64,000 nucleotides of DNA, taken from contig NZ_CP109427.1 in NCBI RefSeq assembly GCF_036250695.1, positions 4,588,001-4,652,000 of the forward strand, in the 5' to 3' direction. Numbering within the stretch: position 1 is the stretch's first letter; each line of letters starts with the position of its first letter. The translations under genes were made by a program, and so were the position numbers. Shown here in pieces: positions 7,450 through 14,780 of this stretch. The stretch comes from Streptomyces sp. NBC_01497. GTDB taxonomy: Bacteria; Actinomycetota; Actinomycetes; Streptomycetales; Streptomycetaceae. The notes beneath the pieces were generated by a model. It did not search any database. It was given only the letters and a program-made list of their open reading frames with translations, and was not told the DNA's origin.

Positions 7450-9963
7450 TCAGGGTGCGGCCTGCGTCGCCGTCGGTGCCGCCGGCCGGCCGGGATCCTC
7501 CGGCGACTCAGGATCCTCTGGGGCGTTCTTGAGCAGCTCACCCAGGAGGCGGACGGCGCCGCGCTTGTGCAGGGGGTCGTTGCCGTTGCCGCATTTGGGC
7601 GACTGGATGCAGGACGGGCACCCCGCGTCGCATTCGCAGGAGGCGATCGCCTCTCGGGTGGCGGTGAGCCAGGAGCGGGCCGTGCGGAAGGCGCGTTCGG
7701 CGAACCCGGCGCCGCCGGGGTGGCCGTCGTAGACGAAGACCGTGGGCAGCAGCGTGTCCGGATGCAGCGGGACGGAGACGCCGCCGATGTCCCAGCGGTC
7801 GCAGGTGGCGAAGAGCGGAAGGAGTCCGATGGAAGCGTGTTCCGCGGCGTGCAGGGCGCCGCCGAGCTGCTCGGGGTTGACGCGCGCCGCGTCGAGTTGG
7901 TCCTCGGTGACGGTCCACCACACGGCGCGGGTGCGCAGGGTGCGCGGCGGCAGGTCCAGCTTGCTCTCGCCCAGCACTTCACCGGTGATCAGACGGCGTC
8001 TGAGGAAGGAGACGACCTGGTTGGTGACCTCGACGGAGCCGTAGCACAGGCGTCCGTCGCCCCACGGGATCTCGGTCTCCGTCTCCAGTACGGAGATGGC
8101 GGTGGTGTCCCGCGCCGTGGTCGAGTACGGCGGGTTCGCCTCCTCGACCAGGGCGACCGAATCGGCCAGGTCGAGCTGTTTCACCAGGTACGTGCGGCCC
8201 TGGTGCAGGTGGACGGCCCCGTCGTGGACGGCGGTGTGGGCCGCGGCCTCGTCGACAGTGCCCAGCAGCCGTCCCGTGCCGGCCTCCACGATCTGGACCG
8301 GGTCGCCGCCCGAGCCGCGGATGTCCGCGAGGTCGGCGGCGCGCCTGCGCTGGGTCCAGTACCAGCCGGAGGAACGGCGGCGCAGCAGTGCGGCGGCCTC
8401 CAGCTGCGGCAGCAGGTCCGCCGTGGCGGGTCCGAACAGCGGCAGGTCCTCCTCGGTGAGCGGCAGCTCGGCGGCGGCCGCGCACAGGTGCGGGGCGAGG
8501 ACGTACGGGTTGTCCGGGTCGAGGACGGTCGACTCGACGGGCTGGTGGAACAGCGCCTCCGGGTGGTGGACGAGGAAGGTGTCCAGGGGGTCGTCCCTGG
8601 CCACCAGCACCGCAAGGGCGCCCTGCCCGGCCCGGCCTGCCCGGCCTGCCTGCTGCCACAGGGAGGCCCGGGTGCCCGGGTAGCCGGTGATCAGGACGGC
8701 GTCGAGGCCGGAGACGTCGATCCCGAGTTCCAGCGCCGTGGTGGCGGCAAGGCCGAGGAGTTCGCCCGAGTGCAGGGCGGCCTCCAGAGCTCGGCGTTCC
8801 TCGGGCAGGTAACCGCCCCGGTAGGCGGCCACCCGGTCCGGTAGCGAGCGGTCGACCTCGGCCAGGCGTTCCTTGGCGATGACGGAGATCAGTTCCGCGC
8901 CACGGCGGGAGCGGACGAAGGCAACCGTGCGGACCCCCTGCACGGTCAGATCGGTGAGGAGGTCGGCGGTCTCGGCCGTCGCGCTGCGGCGCACGGGCGC
9001 GCCCTTCTCGCCGCTGAGATCCGTGAGAGGCGGTTCCCACAGGGCGAAGACGAGCTCACCCCGCGGTGAGGCGTCGTCGGCGACCTCGCGCACGGGCAGG
9101 CCGGTGAGGCGGCCCGCGGCGAGGGCGGGCTGCGCCGCGGTCGCCGAGGCGAGCAGGAAGACCGGGTTCGCCCCGTAGCGGGCGCAGACGCGGCGCAGCC
9201 GGCGCAGCACCTGGGCGACGTGCGAACCGAAGACGCCCCGGTAGGTGTGGCACTCGTCGATCACGACGTAGCGCAGGGCGCGCAGGAAGGAGGCCCAGCG
9301 CGGGTGGGACGGGAGGATGCCGCGATGCAGCATGTCCGGATTGGTCAGTACGTAGTTCGCGTACTGCCTGACCCATTCGCGTTCCTCGACCGGGGTGTCG
9401 CCGTCGTACACGGCGGGCCGCACGGCCGTGCCGAGCGGCGCGGCGAGTTCCCGCACGCCTCGCCGCTGGTCTGCGGCGAGGGCCTTGGTGGGCGCCAGGT
9501 ACAGGGCGGTGGCGCCCCGGCCGTTGGGGGCCTCCGAGCCGTCCAGGAGGGCCGTGAGGACGGGCGCGAGGTAGGCCAGCGACTTGCCGGAGGCGGTCCC
9601 GGTCGCGATCACGACGGATTCGCCGTCGAGAGCGTACTCGGCGGCCTCTGCCTGGTGGGCCCAGGGGTGCTCGATGCCTGCCCGCTGGATCGCCGAAATG
9701 ATCTCGGGTCGAATGCGGTCGGGCCAGACTGCATGACGGCCCGGTCGCGGGGGCAGGTGCTCCGTATGGGTGATGCGCGCAGCTCGGCCCGCCCCCGCGG
9801 CGAGGCGGTCGAGGACCGTGTCCGGCGTGGGGCGGTTGTCCCCGCTCCGGGCGGGTCCATTGGGGTGGTGATTCCTGGCCATCGGCATCGAGTGTGTCAC
9901 TGGCGTGCGGGACAATGGCCCCAAGGCGTCGTGCATGGCTGCCGGTAAGTGATTGAATGCCAT
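7450..9963 (-). CDS. DECH-box superfamily 2 helicase, YprA/MrfA-like, with DUF1998 zinc module
   Basis: 837 residues from the ATG at 9963. Motif I TGTASGKS lies near residue 120, motif II DECH (VIDECHTYRG) near 236, and motif III is SATAAQP. Motif VI QQAGRAGRAGQG follows. The C-terminus carries a four-Cys motif (CECDAGCPSC...C, about 773-790) within the DUF1998/MZB region. This architecture is that of the YprA/MrfA/Hrq1 family; MrfA acts in repair of mitomycin-induced lesions in Bacillus subtilis. In actinobacteria this helicase is the constant neighbour of the Tad locus, for unknown reasons. It converges on the pilus operon and diverges from bldG with only 79 bp between starts, so the promoter regions overlap. 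Confidence 0.93.
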   Translation of the reverse strand: MAFNHLPAAMHDALGPLSRTPVTHSMPMARNHHPNGPARSGDNRPTPDTVLDRLAAGAGRAARITHTEHLPPRPGRHAVWPDRIRPEIISAIQRAGIEHPWAHQAEAAEYALDGESVVIATGTASGKSLAYLAPVLTALLDGSEAPNGRGATALYLAPTKALAADQRRGVRELAAPLGTAVRPAVYDGDTPVEEREWVRQYANYVLTNPDMLHRGILPSHPRWASFLRALRYVVIDECHTYRGVFGSHVAQVLRRLRRVCARYGANPVFLLASATAAQPALAAGRLTGLPVREVADDASPRGELVFALWEPPLTDLSGEKGAPVRRSATAETADLLTDLTVQGVRTVAFVRSRRGAELISVIAKERLAEVDRSLPDRVAAYRGGYLPEERRALEAALHSGELLGLAATTALELGIDVSGLDAVLITGYPGTRASLWQQAGRAGRAGQGALAVLVARDDPLDTFLVHHPEALFHQPVESTVLDPDNPYVLAPHLCAAAAELPLTEEDLPLFGPATADLLPQLEAAALLRRRSSGWYWTQRRRAADLADIRGSGGDPVQIVEAGTGRLLGTVDEAAAHTAVHDGAVHLHQGRTYLVKQLDLADSVALVEEANPPYSTTARDTTAISVLETETEIPWGDGRLCYGSVEVTNQVVSFLRRRLITGEVLGESKLDLPPRTLRTRAVWWTVTEDQLDAARVNPEQLGGALHAAEHASIGLLPLFATCDRWDIGGVSVPLHPDTLLPTVFVYDGHPGGAGFAERAFRTARSWLTATREAIASCECDAGCPSCIQSPKCGNGNDPLHKRGAVRLLGELLKNAPEDPESPEDPGRPAAPTATQAAP

Positions 9964-10042
9964 CGCGGCTGGCGATACGTCCCCTGGCTCCGTCGGGGAG
10001 ACCCGAGGGGCGACCGCTCGATAGCAAGGTGCTGGAGGATCC

Positions 10043-10396
10043 GTGGACCTGTCCCTGTCGACTCGCAACGTGTCCGGCCCTGGAGGCGACCGAACGGTCG
10101 TCGAGGTCGGTGGCGAGATTGATGTGTATACCGCGCCCAAGCTGCGCGAGCAGTTGGTGGAGTTGGTGAACGACGGCAGTTACCACCTGGTCGTCGACAT
10201 GGAGGGCGTGGACTTCCTCGACTCGACCGGACTCGGCGTTCTCGTGGGCGGACTCAAGAGGGTCCGTGCGCACGAGGGCTCGCTGCGTCTCGTCTGCAAC
10301 CAGGAGCGCATTCTCAAGATCTTCCGGATCACGGGTCTCACCAAGGTGTTCCCGATCCACACCACGGTGGACGAGGCCGTGGCCGCGACCGACTGA
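10043..10396 (+). CDS. bldG: BldG anti-sigma factor antagonist (STAS domain)
   Basis: 117 residues from a GTG with GGAGG ribosome site (GCTGGAGGATCC). A single STAS domain with [13 protein letters not shown] contains the phosphorylatable Ser (residue 61 here; Ser57 in the shorter S. coelicolor protein). BldG is a SpoIIAA-type anti-anti-sigma switch needed for aerial growth, antibiotic production and stress sigma control in Streptomyces. Relative to the S. coelicolor protein as I remember it, a few extra residues are present after position 10 (around SGPG). It is followed by its presumed anti-sigma partner. A hairpin at the stop codon (10382-10409) fits the known production of both a short and a longer transcript. 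Confidence 0.96.
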   Translation: MDLSLSTRNVSGPGGDRTVVEVGGEIDVYTAPKLREQLVELVNDGSYHLVVDMEGVDFLDSTGLGVLVGGLKRVRAHEGSLRLVCNQERILKIFRITGLTKVFPIHTTVDEAVAATD

Positions 10397-10409
10397 CGTC
10401 GGCCGCGGC
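10382..10409 (+). terminator. hairpin over the bldG stop codon
   Basis: GCCGCG-A-CCGAC (10382-10393) pairs with GTCGG-C-CGCGGC (10398-10409), one mismatch, four-base loop TGAC that includes the stop codon. No T-tract follows. It could be a partial terminator or processing site between bldG and the anti-sigma gene. Confidence 0.5.
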
Positions 10410-10516
10410 TTCCGGAGGAATGGGCAGGGGAGCCGGGCGAGCATGCCCGGGTCCCACGCCCGCAAGCTCGTGGAAGTGGTGGAGAGTGCACGCTCGTATG
10501 TTCGAGGGGGATCCGA

Positions 10517-10969
10517 ATGGCCACCGTTGAACTCCGCTTCAGCGCCCAGCCGGAGCATGTCAGGACGGCCCGCCTGGTGGCGGCGGCCGTCGCGCGGCGG
10601 GCGGGAGTCGACGAGGCTGTGCTCGACGAGGTGAGGCTCGCCGTCGGTGAGGCGTGCAGCCGCGCCGTGGGCCTGCACCGCACTCATGCCGTCACGTCCC
10701 CGGTGAAGGTGGTGCTGACCGAGGAGGAGAAGACGTTCTCCATCGAGGTCGGTGACGACGTGCCGGGGTCGGGCGCGTCCGTCGCGGGTGTGGCCGGTGG
10801 CCGCCCCGGTGCGGACGGTTACGAAGCGGACGTGGAGGGTGAGGACGAGATGGGCCTCGCCGTGATCAGCGGTCTCGTCGACGACGTGAAGGTCACCTCG
10901 GGTGCCGATGGTGGAGTGATCAGGATGAGCTGGCCGACGACTGCGGCTGCGGCTGTGCCGTTGTCGTGA
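10517..10969 (+). CDS. anti-sigma factor, SpoIIAB/RsbW-like ATP-binding kinase
   Basis: 150 residues from the ATG at 10517 (GAGGGGG upstream). It is a GHKL/HATPase fold. The N-box is EVRLAVGEACSRAV, where the Glu and downstream polar residue coordinate Mg-ATP. The G1-like segment is less standard (VGDDVPGSG), and an acidic Gly-rich insertion sits near 90-110. The G2 region is DEMGLAVISGLVDDV. Proteins of this family bind and phosphorylate STAS antagonists and hold sigma factors inactive. The gene is 120 bp downstream of bldG; the S. coelicolor counterpart at this position is BldG's partner. A strong terminator follows. Confidence 0.9.
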   Translation: MATVELRFSAQPEHVRTARLVAAAVARRAGVDEAVLDEVRLAVGEACSRAVGLHRTHAVTSPVKVVLTEEEKTFSIEVGDDVPGSGASVAGVAGGRPGADGYEADVEGEDEMGLAVISGLVDDVKVTSGADGGVIRMSWPTTAAAAVPLS

Positions 10970-11033
10970 ACCTGAGGTCCCGGCCGGCCGGAGTGATCGT
11001 TTTTGCTTCGGCACGGTCGACAGCTTGATGGGG

Positions 11034-11063
11034 AGAGGTCCTGTGGACAGGGCCTCTTTTCTT
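11034..11063 (+). terminator. rho-independent terminator of the bldG operon
   Basis: AGAGGTCCTG (11034-11043) pairs with CAGGGCCTCT (11048-11057, one G-T pair); the loop is TGGA and the stem is followed by TTTCTT. It lies 65 bp after the anti-sigma stop codon. Confidence 0.8.
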
Positions 11064-11413
11064 ATGCCTTCGCGCTTATGCCGCCGCCCGTGTTCGACGT
11101 GCGCGTGGCGTCCGTTGCTCTGGCCCCCGTCCGTATCCGGATCCGGGCCCACGCCGACGCCCAGGTCCGTGTCCGTATCCCGGCCCATGTGGACACCGGG
11201 AGCACGGCCGGCGCCCGCGCAGATGCCCAGGCCCAGGCCCATGTCACCCACCCGTCCGAGTATTGACTCGAATTTCTGTACCCGTCGGTAGCGTGAGGTG
11301 TCTCTCGCTCGGCATAAATCAGTGCAACAGGAACGGAACGGACCTCGGCGGCCGGGGCGCGGGTCACGTGGCGTGTAAGTTCCGGGGCCGAGAGCCTCGG
11401 AAGGGACCGATCA
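11064..11413. other. non-coding gap upstream of the lipoprotein gene
   Basis: 350 bp without a convincing gene. The middle (about 11100-11245) is low-complexity, with repeated GTCCGTATC and GCCCAGGCCC words. A rightward TTGACT at 11263-11268 and TAGCGT at 11289-11294 could be promoter elements, but their 20-bp spacing is long. Confidence 0.4.
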
Positions 11414-11986
11414 GTGAACAAGAAGCTAGCGGCGACGCTGTCCGGTGGCGCGGTGGTGCTCCTGGCACTGTCCGGGTGCGGCAGCAACGACGCCAAGGTG
11501 AATGACTGGGCCAAGGGGTTCTGCGACAAGGTGCAGCCCCAGCGGCAGGCGATCGCCGGCGCCAACGCGTCCATCGTGAAGGCGACCTCCACGGCCAGTG
11601 CCCCCGCCGACGTCAAGAGGGTGGACTCGGCCGCCTTCGGGACCAACGCCACCGCCTACGCGGCATTGGCGTCCGCGGTGAAGGCCGCCGGCGCGCCGCC
11701 CGTGGACGACGGTGCGAAGACCCAGCAGGACGCCATCCAGGAGCTCAACTCGACGTCCACCGCGTACGCGCAGCTGAAGAAGCAGGTCGACGGACTGGAG
11801 ACCTCGGACCAGGCGAAGTTCGCGGCGCAGTTGAGCGACGTCTCCACGCAGCTCGGCAAGATCGGCTCCGGGGGCGACACGGCGCTGCGCAAGCTCCAGT
11901 CGGGCGACCTGGGCCAGGCCATGGCCAAGCAGGCCGGCTGCAAGAAGGGCGCACCGGCCGGGGCGGATTCGTCCACGGCCTCCTGA
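11414..11986 (+). CDS. small secreted lipoprotein, unknown function
   Basis: 190 residues from a GTG with GAAGGGA upstream. A short basic N-terminus and hydrophobic core end in the lipobox LALSGC (Cys22), so the mature protein would be lipidated and surface-anchored. The rest is mostly helical and polar (many Ala, Lys, Gln). Two further Cys residues (FCDKV and GCKKG) could bridge the ends of the domain. No enzymatic motif is visible. It sits between the bldG operon and the methyltransferase as a single-gene unit. Conserved in Streptomyces at this locus as a small secreted protein, as far as I recall. Confidence 0.8.
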   Translation: MNKKLAATLSGGAVVLLALSGCGSNDAKVNDWAKGFCDKVQPQRQAIAGANASIVKATSTASAPADVKRVDSAAFGTNATAYAALASAVKAAGAPPVDDGAKTQQDAIQELNSTSTAYAQLKKQVDGLETSDQAKFAAQLSDVSTQLGKIGSGGDTALRKLQSGDLGQAMAKQAGCKKGAPAGADSSTAS

Positions 11987-12263
11987 CCTTCCTTCTCCTC
12001 CAGGCACGTCCGAGGCGTAGTGGCGGCGGGACGGGCCGGTTCGAAGGACCGGTTGTCGTTTCGAGCGGGGCGTACGGGGGCCGGTGACGGCTGGGGCCGG
12101 CCGCGTCCGGTACGCGGACCGCTGCGGGCGCTCGGTATACCGACGATCCCGGGCGCGTACGCGGAACGGCGGGCGCCCGGTTGACGGTCGGTCCGGTGCG
12201 CGAGCACTGTCCGGCGCGCGGGTGCGGTGCGGGCCGGTGCGGGGCGCTGTCAGTGGCGGCCGT

Positions 12264-12275
12264 CACAATGTGGGG
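12264..12275 (+). promoter_or_regulatory. -10-like element for leaderless methyltransferase mRNA
   Basis: CACAAT at 12264-12269 stands six bases before the GTG, with no Shine-Dalgarno. This spacing is typical of leaderless Streptomyces transcripts. No good -35 element is visible. Confidence 0.45.
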
Positions 12276-13835
12276 GTGAGTACCACCAGTCTTCCCGCAC
12301 CCGACCGCGCTGACCGGCTCCGTGAAGCCCTGCTCGCCGCGGAGTTCACCGTCGACGGCCTCCTCGACCTGCTCGGCGCGCCCGCGTATGCCGCGCTGGC
12401 CCGCAGCGAAACCGTGCCCGCGCTCCGTGCCACCCGTGGCGCTTCCCGGCTCGACACGCTGGTGAGGCTGTTCCTTCTGCAGGGCACCGTGACGGTGGAG
12501 CGCGCCCGCGCCGCTCTCCCGCTCGACGAGGCGCTGGGGGACGGCTGGCTCGTTCCCGCTGAACCCGATGGCGCCGCGTCGGAGGCCGATCTCGACGGGG
12601 CGGACGCCGTGCGGGCGACGCTCGACGTCCGGCCGTACGGCGGACCCGACGGGGAGGACTGGTTCATCGTCTCCGACCTCGGCTGCGCGGTCGGGGGCGC
12701 GGCGGGTGCGAGCGGCCGGGGCGAAGGCGTGGTGCTCGGTGTGGGCGGTGCCTCCACCACGCTCGCCGGGCTCACGGTCCGTACGAGGGTGGGCTCGGTG
12801 CTCGACCTCGGCACGGGCTCCGGCATCCAGGCGCTCCACGCCTCGCAGCACGCCGCACGCGTCACAGCCACCGACCTCAACCCGAGGGCCCTGGCGTTCG
12901 CCCGGCTGACCCTCGCGCTGTCCGGGGCGCCGGCGGCGGAGCTGCTGACGGGCTCGCTGTTCGAGCCGGTCGGGGACACGGCGTACGACCTGATCGTCTC
13001 GAATCCGCCGTTCGTCATCTCGCCCGCCGGGCCGGACACCGCCGGCGCGCGCCGTACGTACCGGGACGGCGGGATGGCGGGTGACGACCTGTGCCGCACG
13101 CTGGTCCAGCAGGCGGGCGCCCATCTGACCGAGGGCGGATTCGCGCACTTCCTCGCCAACTGGGAGCACGTCGAGGGGGAGGAGTGGCAGGACCGGCTGC
13201 GGTCCTGGGTGCCGCGCGGGTGCGACGCGTGGATCGTGCAGCGAGAGGTCCAGGACGTCACGCAGTACGCGGAGCTGTGGCTGCGGGACAGCGGCGAGCA
13301 CGGCACGGGCGATCCCGAGCGCTACGCCGGCCTGTACGACGCCTGGCTGGACGAGTTCGACGCCCGCAAGACCCGGGCCGTCGGCTTCGGCTGGATCACG
13401 TTGCGGAAGACGGGGACCGGGCGTCCCTCGGTCGTCGTGGAGGACTGGCCGCACCCGGTGGAGCAGCCGCTCGGCGAGACCGTACGGGCCCATTTCGACC
13501 GGCAGGACTATCTGCGTACGCACGACGACGCGGCGTTGCTCGCCGGGCGGTTCACCCTGGCGTCCGAGGTCGTGCAGGAACAGGTCGGAGTGCCGGGCGC
13601 GGAGGACCCGGAGCACGTGGTGCTCCGTCAGCACCGGGGGATGCGCCGGGCCACGGAGGTCGACACGGTCGGAGCGGGGTTCGCGGGCGTGTGTGACGGG
13701 ACACTCACGGCCGGCCGGATCCTCGACGCGATCGCGCAGCTGGTCGAGGAGGACCCGGTGGCGCTGCGGGACCGTACGCCCGAGTCCATCCGCCTGCTGG
13801 TGGAGGAGGGTTATCTGGAACCGGTGGGGGACTAG
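12276..13835 (+). CDS. class I SAM-dependent methyltransferase with large extra domains
   Basis: 519 residues from a GTG lacking a ribosome site, probably leaderless. Residues 1-130 form a helical N-terminal domain. SAM motif I VLDLGTGSGIQ is at about 175-185, the acidic residue of motif II is in VTATDLNPRAL, and motif IV is NPPF at 243-246. NPPF/NPPY marks enzymes that methylate planar amide or amine nitrogens (HemK/PrmC, N6-adenine and rRNA guanine N2 methyltransferases). The C-terminal 150 residues are an additional domain that includes a winged-helix-like end (LTAGRILDAIAQLVEEDPV). Similar actinobacterial proteins are annotated only as methyltransferases; the substrate could be rRNA or a protein glutamine. 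Stand-alone gene upstream of topA. Confidence 0.88.
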   Translation: MSTTSLPAPDRADRLREALLAAEFTVDGLLDLLGAPAYAALARSETVPALRATRGASRLDTLVRLFLLQGTVTVERARAALPLDEALGDGWLVPAEPDGAASEADLDGADAVRATLDVRPYGGPDGEDWFIVSDLGCAVGGAAGASGRGEGVVLGVGGASTTLAGLTVRTRVGSVLDLGTGSGIQALHASQHAARVTATDLNPRALAFARLTLALSGAPAAELLTGSLFEPVGDTAYDLIVSNPPFVISPAGPDTAGARRTYRDGGMAGDDLCRTLVQQAGAHLTEGGFAHFLANWEHVEGEEWQDRLRSWVPRGCDAWIVQREVQDVTQYAELWLRDSGEHGTGDPERYAGLYDAWLDEFDARKTRAVGFGWITLRKTGTGRPSVVVEDWPHPVEQPLGETVRAHFDRQDYLRTHDDAALLAGRFTLASEVVQEQVGVPGAEDPEHVVLRQHRGMRRATEVDTVGAGFAGVCDGTLTAGRILDAIAQLVEEDPVALRDRTPESIRLLVEEGYLEPVGD

Positions 13836-13863
13836 GCCGACGGGTCCGACAGGGCCGTCGGCC
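13835..13863 (+). terminator. hairpin at the methyltransferase stop codon
   Basis: GGCCGACGG (13835-13843) and CCGTCGGCC (13855-13863) form a perfect 9-bp stem with an 11-base loop. It begins at the last base of the stop codon; there is no T-tract. Confidence 0.55.
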
Positions 13864-14780
13864 GGTCGGGGGAGACGGGGCCCCGGGACGCGGCGAGGGG
13901 CGGGCGGCTCGCGGGGGCGGGTCGGGCGTGACGGCGCGCGGCGTAGTGACGAAGGGAACGCCGGCATGGCCCGGCCGGGGGCGGACGGGAGCGGGACGGG
14001 CACCACCGGCCCGGGGCGCGGAGGCGTTCCCGGCCGGCGGGGCCGGGCGCCGCGGGCTGCTGGGGCGGGTGCCCCCGGCTCTCGTGGGGGGCGCCATCAG
14101 CCGCCGGGGCGGCCGTCACCGCAGGAGGGGTGTTTCCGCTGCTCAGGGGCGGGTCCCCGCGGTCGGAAGGGCCCAGGCAGGGCGCATCGAGCCGGCCGTA
14201 CGCGCGGGGCGTCGCACGCCGGTGGTACGGGGAACGCGCAGGGCGCGCCGGTGGCCTCCGGCGTGGTCTTCGTCGCTCTCGGCGTGTGCGTCTTCGTACG
14301 TACGTGATTCACGCCGTTCCGGCGGAACCGTTGCGGGCGGACCGTGACGGGACGGGACCAGCGGGCGACCGGAATCCGCCGTGCGGGATGCGGCGAGCTG
14401 CTGCCATGGATTGCGCCGACCGGTACCGTACGCGGTCTGACCTGCGAAAACGAGATGCGCGCCGGCGGGTCGGGGCCGACCGGACGGATCGTGCGGCGCG
14501 CCGACGCGGAACGCGTGGGGCGGCCGTGCGCCGATCGTGTCCTGCGCCGCGGCGGGCGGGGTCCGGCGGCAGGAATGCCGGAAGTCGGGTTACCGTTCGA
14601 GGGGCCGTTGCGGGAATGCGCCGTTTGACACAGGGGCGGGTTGTACCGTCACACTCCGCAGCGGAGGAGCGCCACAGTGGGGCCACACCACGGGTCCCGT
14701 GGAGTCGCGCCGTACTGTCGTAAGAGTCGTACGGACCCGCCGGGCCCCGTCGAGCGTCGACCGGAGAGAGAAGAACGAAG
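13864..14780. other. long gap upstream of topA with one doubtful ORF
   Basis: About 900 bp of GC-rich sequence. The only ORF with a good ribosome site is listed separately (13966-14307). Near the right end a TTGACA hexamer (14625-14630) may be the -35 of a topA promoter, although no well-spaced -10 is evident. The 5' untranslated region of topA would then be over 120 bases. In other Streptomyces topA is regulated by supercoiling through its promoter. Confidence 0.4.
13966..14307 (+). CDS. possible small membrane protein
   Basis: 113 codons, ATG with a well-placed GAAGGGA (13951-13957). The first 90 residues are Gly/Arg/Pro-rich and look unstructured. The C-terminus ends with a plausible transmembrane helix, VASGVVFVALGVCVFV. 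Third-position GC is high but not higher than in neighbouring frames, so coding status is uncertain. No family is recognised. Confidence 0.3.
   Translation: MARPGADGSGTGTTGPGRGGVPGRRGRAPRAAGAGAPGSRGGRHQPPGRPSPQEGCFRCSGAGPRGRKGPGRAHRAGRTRGASHAGGTGNAQGAPVASGVVFVALGVCVFVRT

Noticed and set aside
11042..11050. DnaA-box-like TGTGGACAG
   Set aside because: It is the loop and arm of the terminator hairpin of the bldG operon, which explains the sequence.
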